Shown here piece after piece: positions 43,390-52,738 of a stretch of DNA of 64,000 bases. The translations under genes and the position numbers were made by a program. Every line of letters begins with the position of its first letter. Position 1 is the first letter of the stretch. The DNA comes from Desulfomicrobium sp. ZS1. Its GTDB lineage: Bacteria; Desulfobacterota; Desulfovibrionia; Desulfovibrionales; Desulfomicrobiaceae. The notes under the pieces were generated by a model. The model made no database searches and was not told the DNA's origin. It saw nothing but the letters and a program-made list of their open reading frames with translations. The stretch spans positions 2,170,001 through 2,234,000 of the forward strand of contig NZ_CP100351.1 of the NCBI RefSeq assembly GCF_024204645.1. The letters run 5' to 3'.

Positions 43390-45051
43390 CTAATTTCCGG
43401 CCATCATGGCCGCGATGTCGTCCTGTACCGTGCCAATGGGCCTTATGTTGAAGTTCTCGACCAGCACCTTGGCCACATTCGGGGACAGGAATGCCGGAAG
43501 CGTGGGTCCGAGGCGGATTCCCTTCACACCTAAGAATAGCAGGGCCAGAAGCACGGCCACGGCCTTCTGCTCGTACCAGGCGATGTCGTAGGACACGGGC
43601 AGATCATTGATGTCATCAAGACCGAAGACTTCTTTGAGTTTCAGGGCGATGACGGCCAGGGAATAGGAGTCGTTGCACTGCCCGGCGTCCAGCACGCGCG
43701 GAATGCCGCCGATGTCGCCCAGGTTCAGTTTGTTGTAGCGGTACTTGGCGCAACCCGCCGTAAGAATAATCGTGTCCTTGGGTAGATTCTCGGCCACTTC
43801 GGTATAATAGGAGCGGGACTTCTGACGCCCGTCGCAACCGGCCATGACCACGAAGCGCTTGATGGCGCCGGATTTGACCGCTTCCACAACCTTGTCGGCC
43901 AGGGCCAAAACCTGATGATGGGCAAAACCGCCGACGATGGTGCCGGTCTCGATCTCAATGGGCGGCGGACATTTCTTGGCCTGGGCGATCAGCGCCGAGA
44001 AATCCTTGGCCCCGCCCGCCGAACGCTCGGGAATATGCGTAGCACCTTCGTAACCGACCACGCTCGTGGTATAGAGCCGATCCAGATACGTGTTCTCTTT
44101 CTTGAGCGGCACCAGGCAGTTGGTGGTCAGCAGAATAGGACCATTAAAGGATTCGAATTCAGAGTTCTGATGCCACCAGGAGCCACCGTAGTTGCCGATG
44201 AAGTGGTCGTACTTCTTGAAAGCCGGATAGTAATTGGCTGGCAGCATCTCGCCGTGGGTGTAAACGTCCACGCCTGTGCCCTCGGTCTGCTTCAGGAGTT
44301 CCTCCATGTCTTTCAAGTCATGACCGCTGATGAGAATGCCCGGTTTCGTGCCCACGCCGATGTTGACCTCGGTGATTTCCGGGTGACCGTAGGTGGTGGT
44401 GTTGGCCTCGTCCAGGAGAGCCATGGTGGTCACGGCCATTTCACCGGCCTTCATGACCAGGGCGACCATCTCGTCCACGGACAGATTCTTGGTCGTGGAA
44501 GCCAGGGCTTCGAGCATGAAATCGTCGATCTCGGGCTTACGAAAACCGAGCACGGCGGCATGTTCGGCGTAGGCGGCAACACCTTTGAGGCCGATGATCA
44601 GCAGTTCGCGCAAGGAACGCACATCCTCGTTCTCCGTGGCCAGGACGCCCACGCTTTTGGCCTTTTCGGCAAAAGCGGACGAATTCCCCGTCCAGGTCGC
44701 GGCATCAGGCAGCGGGTCGGCGAAATCCTTGCCGTGTTTGGCCTTGTAGGCAGACAGGAATGAATTTTTCAGTTTGTCACGGCGGGCAAGACCTTCCTGG
44801 ATCAGGGTCACGAAGCGGCCGTCGTCCCAATTGGCGTTGGTGATGGTGGCGAAAAGGCCTTGCAGCACGAAATCGTCATTGGAGCGGTCCGGCTGACCGA
44901 GTTCTTTGAGTCTTTCGCCATACACGGCGATGCCGCGCAGCACGAAAATGAGCAGATCCTGAAGATTGGCGGTCTCTTCCGGCTTGCCGCACATGCCTTT
45001 GACCGTGCAGCCCGTATTCTTCGCCGTTTCCTGACACTGGAAACAAAACAT
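43390..45051 (-). CDS. hcp: Hybrid cluster protein (hydroxylamine reductase / NO-detoxifying Hcp)
   Basis: This 553-aa cytosolic protein carries one cubane and one 4Fe-2O-2S hybrid cluster and is implicated in nitric oxide and hydroxylamine detoxification. ATG 45051 follows AAGGAGG. The N-terminal cluster ligands are C3, C6, C15 and C21 (C-x2-C-x8-C-x5-C), the class I arrangement of sulfate reducers. Hybrid-cluster segments include [41 protein letters not shown] and [11 protein letters not shown]. The length equals that of typical Desulfovibrio Hcp. It lies 71 bases downstream of the flavodiiron gene on the same strand. Confidence 0.97.
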   Translation of the reverse strand: MFCFQCQETAKNTGCTVKGMCGKPEETANLQDLLIFVLRGIAVYGERLKELGQPDRSNDDFVLQGLFATITNANWDDGRFVTLIQEGLARRDKLKNSFLSAYKAKHGKDFADPLPDAATWTGNSSAFAEKAKSVGVLATENEDVRSLRELLIIGLKGVAAYAEHAAVLGFRKPEIDDFMLEALASTTKNLSVDEMVALVMKAGEMAVTTMALLDEANTTTYGHPEITEVNIGVGTKPGILISGHDLKDMEELLKQTEGTGVDVYTHGEMLPANYYPAFKKYDHFIGNYGGSWWHQNSEFESFNGPILLTTNCLVPLKKENTYLDRLYTTSVVGYEGATHIPERSAGGAKDFSALIAQAKKCPPPIEIETGTIVGGFAHHQVLALADKVVEAVKSGAIKRFVVMAGCDGRQKSRSYYTEVAENLPKDTIILTAGCAKYRYNKLNLGDIGGIPRVLDAGQCNDSYSLAVIALKLKEVFGLDDINDLPVSYDIAWYEQKAVAVLLALLFLGVKGIRLGPTLPAFLSPNVAKVLVENFNIRPIGTVQDDIAAMMAGN

Positions 45052-45122
45052 AATGACCTCCTTTGAATCTCTGTTGCCGGTCGCGTGACAACGCCCGCCC
45101 CTCAAGCCAATCAATAAAAAAA

Positions 45123-46304
45123 CTAATCTTTAAAGCCGCTCTCCTTGTGCTTGGCGGCAATGGCGTCCGCCAGACGATCCAGGGCGCCGTACGTGTCGTC
45201 CGTAGGCAAACCCTTGCACAGCACAGGTTCGAGCACCTCGACCTTCAGATTGGGAATCATGCCGGCCAGGGTCTCCACGGTCTTGCCGCCCCATCCATAC
45301 GAGCCGACTATGGACAGGTATTTGGCCTTGGGCCGCAAGGCATTGGCTAAAAATGCCGCGTAGCCGGCCAAGGGATGCGGACCGGAAAGAACAGTCGGCG
45401 TGCCGAGCACGATGGTACCCGCGTCCACCAGGGACATGGCCAGCTTGCCGATGTCGGTCACAGTAAGGTTGAAAAGCTCCACCCGCACCTCGCGCTCGGA
45501 CAGGGCCGCCGCCAGATGATCGACCATGAGCCGGGTGCTTCCGTGCATGGAGACAAAGGGAAAGGCCACCAGATTGTGCGCCGTGGCCGAAACCCAGTCT
45601 TTGTAGGCGTCCACGATCCAGCCGGGGCTGTCGTAGATCTGGCCGTGGCTGGGGGCGATCATGGCAATGTCGTAGGGGCTGAGTTTTTCGAGGTTTTTGG
45701 CGATGATGGCCCGAAACGGCATCATGATCTCGCCAAAATAGCGCTTGGCGGCTTCATGCACCCGGCCTTGGTCGCGCACGAAAAGGTCGCTCGTGGCGAT
45801 GTGCGAACCGAAAAAGTCGCAACTGAACAGGATCTTGTCCTCGGCCAGATAGGTCGACATGGTTTCCGGCCAGTGCACCCAGGGCGTGAGAATGAAGGTC
45901 AGCGTCTTGCCGCCAAGGGAAAGGGTTTCGCCATCCGCGACCACGATGAATTTATCATCGGGGATGAGCAAAAGATCCATGAGCATGGGCTTGGCCTTGG
46001 CGTTGGTCACGACCTTGGCCTCCGGGTACAGGTCCAGCACCAGGGCGATGGTTCCGGAATGATCCTGCTCGGCATGCTGGGAAACGACATAGTCGATCTT
46101 TTCCACCCCATCCAGATGCCCAAGCAGCGTATCGACCATGTCGGGATCCACGGCGTCGATGAGCGCAGTTTTCTCGCTGCCTTCCACGAGATAGGCGTTG
46201 TAGGTCGTCCCATCGGGGAGCGGAACCAGGGAGTCGAACAGCCGCCGGTCCCAATCCACCGCGCCCACCCAGAAAACACCATCCTTGATTTTTTTCGTAT
46301 GCAT
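45123..46304 (-). CDS. fprA: Flavodiiron protein (A-type flavoprotein, ROO/FprA family)
   Basis: I chose ATG 46304 (393 aa), with AAGGA upstream. The N-terminal metallo-beta-lactamase-like domain keeps the diiron ligands H77, E79, D81, H82 ([10 protein letters not shown]), H144 ([10 protein letters not shown]) and D163 (FSCDFFGSH). The C-terminal flavodoxin domain binds FMN ([48 protein letters not shown]). Such enzymes reduce oxygen to water or NO to nitrous oxide using electrons from rubredoxin. No rubredoxin gene is adjacent. Pairing with hcp points to protection from NO and oxygen. Confidence 0.96.
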   Translation of the reverse strand: MHTKKIKDGVFWVGAVDWDRRLFDSLVPLPDGTTYNAYLVEGSEKTALIDAVDPDMVDTLLGHLDGVEKIDYVVSQHAEQDHSGTIALVLDLYPEAKVVTNAKAKPMLMDLLLIPDDKFIVVADGETLSLGGKTLTFILTPWVHWPETMSTYLAEDKILFSCDFFGSHIATSDLFVRDQGRVHEAAKRYFGEIMMPFRAIIAKNLEKLSPYDIAMIAPSHGQIYDSPGWIVDAYKDWVSATAHNLVAFPFVSMHGSTRLMVDHLAAALSEREVRVELFNLTVTDIGKLAMSLVDAGTIVLGTPTVLSGPHPLAGYAAFLANALRPKAKYLSIVGSYGWGGKTVETLAGMIPNLKVEVLEPVLCKGLPTDDTYGALDRLADAIAAKHKESGFKD

Positions 46305-46341
46305 CGCAAAATCCTTGTTTTCGTGTTGCATGTGTAACGAT

Positions 46342-46365
46342 TTGACGCTTCGGCCAGTGCGTCAA
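46342..46365. promoter_or_regulatory. Inverted repeat upstream of fprA-hcp
   Basis: TTGACGC (46342-46348) and GCGTCAA (46359-46365) are perfect arms around ten bases. The dyad ends 37 bases before the fprA start and 12 bases after the HPP gene stop. TTGAC/GTCAA halves resemble sites of CRP/FNR-family regulators, though the spacing is long. No T run follows, so an operator is more likely than a terminator. Confidence 0.45.
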
Positions 46366-46377
46366 GGCGCGTCCGAA

Positions 46378-46914
46378 CTAGAACCAAAACTCCGGATAAC
46401 GCCTGCCCTTTGGAATGTTGTTGACCGCCAATGCCACCAAAAGCAGGATCACCGCCCCCAGCCCCGCCGGAACCAGGGCGTACATGTAGCCCAGGCTGTG
46501 CACCGAATCCCCGCCGATGACCGCGATCAAGGCCGTGGCCCCGCCGGGGGGGTGCAGAGTCTTGGTCAGATGCATGACCGCGATGGCCGTAGCCACGGCC
46601 ACTGCGGCGGCCAGCCAGGGAGTCGCGCCGAGGGTCTCTTGTGCGCATACACCAATTAAAGCGGAAAGAACATGCCCCCCGAGCACATTTCGTGGTTGGG
46701 CTAAGGGGCTGCGAATAGCGCCGTAAACAAGGACCGCCGTGGCCCCGAAGGAGCCGATGAGAAGGGCCTGTCCGGCCTGGTCCACCAGCCGCGCGTGCAG
46801 AAGCCCGACCAGGGCGATGCCGATCACCGCGCCGGTCCAGGACCAGAGCACCTCCGAGAGAGCCACGCGGGGCGGGCTTTGCGTCGTGCCGCGCATTTTC
46901 TTGAAATAGTCCAC
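46378..46914 (-). CDS. HPP-family integral membrane protein
   Basis: This 178-aa protein has four to five membrane helices and the family signature HLTKTLHPPGGATALIAVIGG. The first helix region is SWTGAVIGIALVGLLHARL. Plant and cyanobacterial HPP proteins have been linked to nitrite transport, but most bacterial members are uncharacterised. It is the last gene of the TetR-led operon, 3 bases after the CBS-pair gene. The HPP domain is often fused to CBS domains in other organisms, so the two proteins here probably act together. Confidence 0.85.
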   Translation of the reverse strand: MDYFKKMRGTTQSPPRVALSEVLWSWTGAVIGIALVGLLHARLVDQAGQALLIGSFGATAVLVYGAIRSPLAQPRNVLGGHVLSALIGVCAQETLGATPWLAAAVAVATAIAVMHLTKTLHPPGGATALIAVIGGDSVHSLGYMYALVPAGLGAVILLLVALAVNNIPKGRRYPEFWF

Positions 46915-46917
46915 AGT

Positions 46918-47508
46918 CTACCTCCCGCACATGGAGCCGACAAGGTCGGTCCGGGTCACGATGCCCACGGGGTGACCCTCAACGTCGCAGATGGGCAGGC
47001 GGTTGATGGAATGCCTGGCCAGCATCTCCGAAAGCTCCGCCACCGGCGTCTCGCGGGAAGCGACCAGGGGCGGGGAGCTCATGATGTCGTCCACCAGCAG
47101 CTTGCGCACATCCGTGACCATGCACCCCGGGGTACTCAGGCAGGTGGAGACCACGGTCATGAATGTCGCCGTGCCGGGCAGGCCCATCTTGCGCAGATAG
47201 TCCTTTTCCGAAACCACCCCGCAGATCCGGCCCTCCCCGTCGAGCACGGGCGCACCGCTGATGCCGAGCCCGGCCATGAGTGCAGCGGCTTCCGAGGCGC
47301 TCATGCCCTTCTGCAGGCAGTGCACGGGCGAGGTCATGATGTCCTCGGCCTTGCCCAGGGAGCGCACGCGCTTCAGGGCCAGGTCATACGCCAACGCATA
47401 AATCTCCCTGAACGTCCCCGGCGTTATGTCCACGTAGCCCTGCATGGAACGCATGGCGTCGAGGACATCCTCCTCGGTCAAATCCGTAAATCCGCATTGA
47501 TCGTTCAT
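46918..47508 (-). CDS. CBS-domain pair protein
   Basis: This 196-aa cytosolic protein has an N-terminal helical segment of about 55 residues, then two CBS domains at about 58-115 (EDIMTSPVHCLQKGMSASEA; GAPVLDGEGRICGVVSEKDY) and 138-195 (VDDIMSSPPLVASRETPVAEL; LPICDVEGHPVGIVTRTDLV). CBS pairs bind adenine nucleotides and gate partner proteins. Its start overlaps the ABC ATPase stop by 4 bases, and the HPP protein follows, suggesting it senses energy status for one of these membrane partners. Confidence 0.9.
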   Translation of the reverse strand: MNDQCGFTDLTEEDVLDAMRSMQGYVDITPGTFREIYALAYDLALKRVRSLGKAEDIMTSPVHCLQKGMSASEAAALMAGLGISGAPVLDGEGRICGVVSEKDYLRKMGLPGTATFMTVVSTCLSTPGCMVTDVRKLLVDDIMSSPPLVASRETPVAELSEMLARHSINRLPICDVEGHPVGIVTRTDLVGSMCGR

Positions 47509-48230
47509 CTCATCTCCTTTCCGTTTCGCTCCACGGACCGCCCTTCTCCGGCCTGTTCCTCGGTGCGCCCGTCCCGTATCTGGTACATGCGTTTGAAGGT
47601 CGGAATGATTTTTTCATCATGGGTCACGACAATGATCGCGGTTTCGTACTGGCCCGCCATCTGGTTCAGAATCCGGATCACGGCCATGGCCCGTTCGCTG
47701 TCCAAGGGCGCGGTCGGTTCGTCGGCCAGAATGACAGGCGGCCGATTGACGAGGGCGCGGGCAATGGACACACGCTGCTGCTCCCCTCCCGAAAGCTGGG
47801 AAGGCATGGCCCCCGCCCTGTGCCCGACGTCCAGAGCTTCGAGAAATTCCCGGGCCAAGGCTCTGGCCTTGGAATTCGGAATGCCGGACAGCATCGGCAG
47901 CAAGGCCACGTTATCCGTAACGTCCAAAAAAGGAATGAGATAGGGCGCTTGAAAGATGAACCCGATCTTGTCGCGCCGAAGCGCCCGCAAATCGGAAATC
48001 TTCCAGACCTGATCGAAAATGACGTCATCCCCAAGCGTCATCCGCCCGCCACTCGGCTCGATGACCGCTCCCAGGCACTTGAGCAGCGTGCTCTTGCCTG
48101 AACCGGACGGACCGATGAGGCCGACCACTTCTCCCGGTTCCACGACCATATCCACGCCCTTCAGGGCATCCACCGCAGTGTCGCCTTGCCCATAGCGCTT
48201 GCGCACGTTTTCAATGAGTATTCCAGGCAT
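47505..48230 (-). CDS. ABC transporter ATPase (MacB/DevA/LolD-like)
   Basis: I place the start at ATG 48230 (241 aa), six bases after GGAGG; ATG 48233 is an alternative. The nucleotide-binding domain has Walker A GPSGSGKST, Q-loop FIFQAPYLIPFLDV, signature LSGGEQQRVSIARAL and Walker B VILADEPTAPLD. It pairs with the FtsX-type permease just upstream (coupled TGATG) and an HlyD-type adaptor, the DevBCA/MacAB arrangement that drives export of lipids, peptides or glycolipids from the inner membrane. Confidence 0.92.
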   Translation of the reverse strand: MPGILIENVRKRYGQGDTAVDALKGVDMVVEPGEVVGLIGPSGSGKSTLLKCLGAVIEPSGGRMTLGDDVIFDQVWKISDLRALRRDKIGFIFQAPYLIPFLDVTDNVALLPMLSGIPNSKARALAREFLEALDVGHRAGAMPSQLSGGEQQRVSIARALVNRPPVILADEPTAPLDSERAMAVIRILNQMAGQYETAIIVVTHDEKIIPTFKRMYQIRDGRTEEQAGEGRSVERNGKEMR

Positions 48231-48232
48231 CA

Positions 48233-49432
48233 TCACCCTCCAACAGCTTCGGCCGGATCGACCTTGAGAGCCGCCCTGATCGCCATGACGCTGGCCAACG
48301 CGCAAATGACCATGACAGCCACCAGCCCGCGCGCCGCGTCTTCGGGCAGGAGCAGGACGTATTTCGGAAAAATGGGGGCCCATAGCGTGGCCGCGATCTT
48401 GCCGACCACGAAGCCGATCAGCCCAAGCCCCAGCGCCTGTTGCAGGATCATGGCGGCTATGGTCCTGTTGCGCGTGCCGATGAGCTTCAGAACCGCGATC
48501 TCCCGGATCTTGCCCATGGTCAGCGTGTAGATGATGAAGGCGACAATGGCCGCGCTGACCACGGACAAAATGACCAGAAACATGCCGATCTGCCGGGCCG
48601 ACGTGGCCACAAGCTTTTCGATCAGGATTTTTTCCATCTGCGCCCGCGTATAGACCTGGTACCTGCTCCAGCGCTGAATGGACTTTGCTACGTGTTCAGG
48701 CACATGACCGGGAGCAAGGCTTACCAGCACGGCGTTGACGTTGGTGTTGGTGGATTGGGAAGCGATGACGGCGTCCAGAAGGCCCGGAATCGGGCGGTTG
48801 AATGCCGGGTTCTGCGCTGCCCGCTGGCGGGAACGGACGATGGCGTCGTTATCTTTTAAAAACTGCGCCTCCTGGGCGTCCTTGAGCGGAATGAAGACCA
48901 TGGGGTCGCCGCCCGAGGAAACCGTCCGCCGGGTCAACCCGACCACCGTGTAGACATTTCTGCGGATAACGATCTGTTGCCCGAGCCTGAAGCCGGTTTT
49001 GACATCGGCCACGGCCTCGTAATGACTGCGGATAATATGGCGCCCGGCCACCAGAAAAATGGGCTGCCCCGGCTCTCCGGGCCTACCCGGAACCACCCCG
49101 ACGACCATGGCCCGCACGTCGCCGCCGTCGTGCCGGACCTGCATGGTCAGGTAGGTCACGTTCGCAGCCCGTTCCACGCCCTCCATGCCGAGAATCGAGC
49201 GGTAGACGTCGTCGGGAATGGTCGAGGATTCGGCGTAAGGGCCCAAGGTATCCTGCTGCACAACCCACAAATCCGCCCCGCTGTTGTCCAGAAGCACCTT
49301 GGCGTCCTCGACCATGCCGCGATAGATCCCGGCCATGGACAGCGTCACCCCGATGAGCAGACCAAGCCCCACACCGGTGAAGACGAACTTTCCCCAGGAA
49401 TGCAGGATATCTCGCCCGGCCAGGCTGATCAT
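48233..49432 (-). CDS. ABC transporter permease (MacB/FtsX/DevC-like)
   Basis: This 399-aa permease has the four-helix FtsX/MacB layout: a helix near residue 12-35 (FVFTGVGLGLLIGVTLSMAG), a large periplasmic domain (about 40-270), then three helices from about 280 to 395 (IGMFLVILSVVSAAIVAFIIYTL; ALGLGLIGFVVGKIAATL; GLVAVMVICALASVMAI). The stop overlaps the ATPase start. The start overlaps the stop of the membrane fusion protein gene by 4 bases. The exported substrate is unknown. Confidence 0.9.
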   Translation of the reverse strand: MISLAGRDILHSWGKFVFTGVGLGLLIGVTLSMAGIYRGMVEDAKVLLDNSGADLWVVQQDTLGPYAESSTIPDDVYRSILGMEGVERAANVTYLTMQVRHDGGDVRAMVVGVVPGRPGEPGQPIFLVAGRHIIRSHYEAVADVKTGFRLGQQIVIRRNVYTVVGLTRRTVSSGGDPMVFIPLKDAQEAQFLKDNDAIVRSRQRAAQNPAFNRPIPGLLDAVIASQSTNTNVNAVLVSLAPGHVPEHVAKSIQRWSRYQVYTRAQMEKILIEKLVATSARQIGMFLVILSVVSAAIVAFIIYTLTMGKIREIAVLKLIGTRNRTIAAMILQQALGLGLIGFVVGKIAATLWAPIFPKYVLLLPEDAARGLVAVMVICALASVMAIRAALKVDPAEAVGG

Positions 49433-50619
49433 TTGGGCACCCCCGGAAGGTGATCCACAATCTTGATGCCGCTTCTAGCCGTCAGCGTGGACGCGCTATG
49501 CGAAACGACGGTCTGCCCCGTACGCAGCCCCTTGCGGACCTGCACCAGCCCGTCCAGGTCCCCCGCTCCGAGTTCGACGGGTACGAATTCGATTTTCCCG
49601 CCTTCAACCATCCAGACTCCCAGCGTGTCTTTGTCCCGCAGCACGCTGCTGCCGGGAATGGCCGGAGCAGGTGGCAAGAGAGGCAGATCCACGGTCACTT
49701 CGGCCAGTTCGCCCATGGCAGGCAGAGGGCCTGGCAGGGATTCGAAAACCACTTTTGCCAACAGCTCTTCGGTCACGGCGTCCGCAACCGGCTCGACACG
49801 GTAAACATGCGCGCGAAGCGCTTCCGACGAACGGGAGCGCAGCACGACACGCGCCGGCAAGCTGGCAGCAAGCCCGGAAGCCCGAAGCTGATCGAAGCGG
49901 GCATTGACCCAGATATGGTCCGGATCGATGATCTCCACCACGGCCTGCCCTGCCACGGCAGTCGTGCCGGGCTCGATCAGCCGCTTGGTGACCAACCCGG
50001 CAACAGGCGAAACCAGCCTGACGGTCTCCCGTTGGCGGGATATGCCGGCCCCTTCGGACGTGAGGCGGTCGTATTCGTGTTTGGCCGAAGCCACGGTGGC
50101 CAGGGCAGCCTCAAGCCCGCTCCGCGCGACCTGCAACTCCTGCCTGCTAGCCTCGAAGGCCTCCCTGCTCACCGCGCCGCTCTGCACCAAGGTGTCAAAG
50201 CGGCGGGCCTGGGACTCGGCGTAGGTTGTTTTCGCCCGCAATTCCGAAACCTGGGCTTCGGCGGCCCGCACCGTCGCAGCGGCACGCATCAAGGCGGCAT
50301 CCTGGGCCACGAGCCTATCATCGAGGTCCACGGGGTCCATTTCGCCAATGACCTGACCCGGTTCGACCCGGTCCCCGACATCCACTGAAATCTTGAGAAC
50401 CCGGCCGGAACCTATCGGTCCGATGTTCTGCGTGTACCGCGCCTCCACCGTGCCGATGCCGAAAAGCGACGGTTCCACCGGCATCTCCCGGACCTCGGAC
50501 ACGACCACCGCAACGGGAGCCAAAGGCCCGGAACGCAGTGCCACATACAGAAAGGCCACGGCCAGAAGACTCAGGATGACCAACATCAGAAATTTCTTGC
50601 GAGACATAAGACTCATCAT
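49429..50619 (-). CDS. HlyD-type membrane fusion protein of the ABC exporter (DevB-like)
   Basis: ATG 50619 (396 aa) follows AAGGAG. A membrane anchor (KKFLMLVILSLLAVAFLYVAL) precedes the first lipoyl half (IGPIGSGRVLKISVDVGDRV), a coiled-coil hairpin at about 100-190, and the second lipoyl half (LVSPVAGLVTKRLIEPGTTA). A beta-barrel domain follows. It should connect the ABC permease to an outer-membrane channel, none of which is encoded here. Its start overlaps the stop of the TetR gene by 4 bases. Confidence 0.92.
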   Translation of the reverse strand: MMSLMSRKKFLMLVILSLLAVAFLYVALRSGPLAPVAVVVSEVREMPVEPSLFGIGTVEARYTQNIGPIGSGRVLKISVDVGDRVEPGQVIGEMDPVDLDDRLVAQDAALMRAAATVRAAEAQVSELRAKTTYAESQARRFDTLVQSGAVSREAFEASRQELQVARSGLEAALATVASAKHEYDRLTSEGAGISRQRETVRLVSPVAGLVTKRLIEPGTTAVAGQAVVEIIDPDHIWVNARFDQLRASGLAASLPARVVLRSRSSEALRAHVYRVEPVADAVTEELLAKVVFESLPGPLPAMGELAEVTVDLPLLPPAPAIPGSSVLRDKDTLGVWMVEGGKIEFVPVELGAGDLDGLVQVRKGLRTGQTVVSHSASTLTARSGIKIVDHLPGVPK

Positions 50620-51224
50620 ATGGCTCTCCTTATGGCGCGACGAAATAAGGTAAACGTTTGTGCAGCACCGCGAGTCATGCATTCCATATCGCCAAGCAAG
50701 AGCGCCTTGATGACCAATCCCTGGATAGCGCCGACAAAAAGGGAAACCGCGACATCCGTGGGGATCGTGCTGTCCACTTCGCCGCAGGCCTTCCCCTGCG
50801 CAAGCGTCCCGGCCAAGAGCTTTCCGTACTGCTCAAGCAGGGAAGCCACGGCGATTTTAGCCGGAGTGGATTCGGTTTTCTGAAGCTCTCCGAAGAGCAT
50901 ACGAGGAATCCCGGGATATTCAACGGCAAAAGCGATGTGGGCCATGAACATGGCCTCAAGAGCGGCAAGCGGACTGGCGACGGTTTGGGCCGCGGTTGAA
51001 ACACGGGCGTACAATTCCGAGGAAACCCATTCCATGACCGTGCGCCAGATTTCGTCTTTGCTGGAAAAATGCCGGAAAATGCCGCCTTGGGACAAGCCCA
51101 TGCGCGCCGCAATGGCTGTGGTCGTTATGTCCCCCGGATTCTGGACGGCGGCCAATTCAAGCACCGCCTTAACGGCCATGCCCCGCCTTTCCTCCGCCGA
51201 GAGATATTTTGCTGTCTGATTCAT
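50616..51224 (-). CDS. TetR-family transcriptional regulator
   Basis: This 202-aa regulator starts at ATG 51224, with GGAG upstream. The N-terminal helix-turn-helix is AVLELAAVQNPGDITTTAIAARMGLSQGGIFRHFSSKDEI. The rest is an all-helical ligand and dimer domain with no recognisable subtype. As first gene of the exporter-CBS-HPP operon it most likely represses its own transcription until a toxic ligand binds. Candidate operators lie 95-129 bases upstream. Confidence 0.92.
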   Translation of the reverse strand: MNQTAKYLSAEERRGMAVKAVLELAAVQNPGDITTTAIAARMGLSQGGIFRHFSSKDEIWRTVMEWVSSELYARVSTAAQTVASPLAALEAMFMAHIAFAVEYPGIPRMLFGELQKTESTPAKIAVASLLEQYGKLLAGTLAQGKACGEVDSTIPTDVAVSLFVGAIQGLVIKALLLGDMECMTRGAAQTFTLFRRAIRRAI

Positions 51225-51318
51225 GATGGCTCCAAAGAAAGCGATTGATAACTTTCTTTTGCTTCCTTGTTCGTATTTGTCAAGGGTCCGATTTTTGTTT
51301 GTGACCAATTATGAAGCA

Positions 51319-51353
51319 CGGTCACCGCTGTTTTCCCGTAACGACGGTGACCG
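51319..51353. promoter_or_regulatory. Paired 9-bp palindromes in the tetR/double-cubane divergent region
   Basis: CGGTCACCG (51319-51327) and CGGTGACCG (51345-51353) are each palindromic around one central base and are also inverted repeats of each other. Their centres are 26 bases apart. They lie between the divergent TetR gene and the reductase gene, so they could be operators for TetR or a hairpin in the reductase leader. Confidence 0.5.
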
Positions 51354-51460
51354 CCAATAGAAACATCCGATTCATAATATAAGAATCCATCGATTATCCC
51401 GATTTGCATCCACCCCATGTTTCCAGCATATAAGGAAAAATTATTCTCTGGAGGGTGATG

Positions 51461-52738
51461 ATGACGCAGGAAGCATATCGGGAAATGTGGGAGAAACTGA
51501 ATCTGGACATCGCGGCCCATGACGGGCTTTTGGGCGTGCTCGGCAAATTTTACGGCGACATTTACATGAGCCAGCACGGGCGGCTCAAAGGAATGGAATA
51601 CCTGGATTTCGTGCTCTCGGAAGTGCACGGCCTGCGTATCAAGGAATTGCAGGACGCCAAGGCCCAGGGTCGCAAGATCATCGGCACCTTTTGCGTCTTC
51701 GTGCCTGAAGAGCTGACCCTGGCCGTGGGTGCCGTGCAGGTCGGCCTGTGCGCCGGAGCCGACGCGGGCAAGGAAGCCGCCGAGACCCTGGTACCGCGCA
51801 ACACCTGCGCGCTGATCAAGTCCTTCATCGGCTTCAAGCTCGCCCGGTTGTGCCCCTACACCGAATCCTGCGACCTGATCGTCGGGGAAACCACCTGCGA
51901 CGGCAAGAAGAAGGCCTACGAGGCCTTTGCCGAGCACGCGCCCATGTACGTCATGGAAGTACCGCAGACCAAGTCCCCCGCCGCCCGCGCCCTGTGGAAA
52001 GAGGAGATGCTGCGTTACATGGCCAAGCTTGAGGCACTGACCGGCAAGAAAGTCACCGCCGAAAAACTGGCCGAAGCCATCAAGACCGTCAACGCCCGCC
52101 GCCGCGCCCTGCAGCGCCTGAACAGCCTTCGGGCCGCCGTGCCCGCGCCCATCTCCGGTCGCGACGTGCTGCTCATCAACCAGGTCAGCTTCTACGATGA
52201 TCCGATCCGTTTCACCGCGTCCATAAACACCCTGTGCGACCAGCTTGAAGAACGCATCAAGGCCGGCGAAGGCGTGGCCCCCAAGGACGCTCCCCGGCTC
52301 ATGCTCTCCGGTTGTCCCATGGCCGTGCCCAACTGGAAGCTGCCCTACGTCATCGAAAGCTCCGGGGCGGTCATCGTCGGCGAGGAATCGTGCATCGGCA
52401 CTCGCAACACCCGCGACCTGGTGGACGAATCCGCCCAGACCCTGGAAGAGATGCTCGACGCCCTGGCCGACCGCTACATGAAAATCGACTGCGCCTGTTT
52501 CACGCCCAATAACGAACGTCTGGAAAATGTCGAAGCCATGGCCTCGGACCTGAAAGTCGACGGAGTCATCCAGTACGCCCTCATGTTCTGCCAGCCCTAC
52601 GCCCATGAAGGCATCAAGGTGGAGAAGCGGCTGACTGCGGCCAGCATCCCGAGCATGTCCCTGGAGACGGATTATTCCATGGAGGATATCGAGCAGCTCA
52701 AGACCCGCGTCGAAGCCTTCCTGGAAACGTTGAAATGA
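51461..52738 (+). CDS. Double-cubane-cluster-type anaerobic reductase (2-hydroxyacyl-CoA dehydratase/HgdB family)
   Basis: This 425-aa iron-sulfur protein belongs to the BcrB/BcrC/HgdB superfamily. I chose ATG 51461, six bases after GGAGG. It is a single subunit with an activase, not the two-subunit dehydratase, which matches the double-cubane cluster protein (DCCP) group known to reduce small molecules such as acetylene. Candidate cluster cysteines lie in RNTCALIKS, CPYTESCD, ETTCDGKKK, LSGCPMAVP, EESCIGTRN, DCACFTPN and MFCQPYAHE. No CoA transferase or beta-oxidation gene is nearby, arguing against a hydroxyacyl-CoA pathway. The physiological substrate is unknown. Confidence 0.85.
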   Translation: MTQEAYREMWEKLNLDIAAHDGLLGVLGKFYGDIYMSQHGRLKGMEYLDFVLSEVHGLRIKELQDAKAQGRKIIGTFCVFVPEELTLAVGAVQVGLCAGADAGKEAAETLVPRNTCALIKSFIGFKLARLCPYTESCDLIVGETTCDGKKKAYEAFAEHAPMYVMEVPQTKSPAARALWKEEMLRYMAKLEALTGKKVTAEKLAEAIKTVNARRRALQRLNSLRAAVPAPISGRDVLLINQVSFYDDPIRFTASINTLCDQLEERIKAGEGVAPKDAPRLMLSGCPMAVPNWKLPYVIESSGAVIVGEESCIGTRNTRDLVDESAQTLEEMLDALADRYMKIDCACFTPNNERLENVEAMASDLKVDGVIQYALMFCQPYAHEGIKVEKRLTAASIPSMSLETDYSMEDIEQLKTRVEAFLETLK

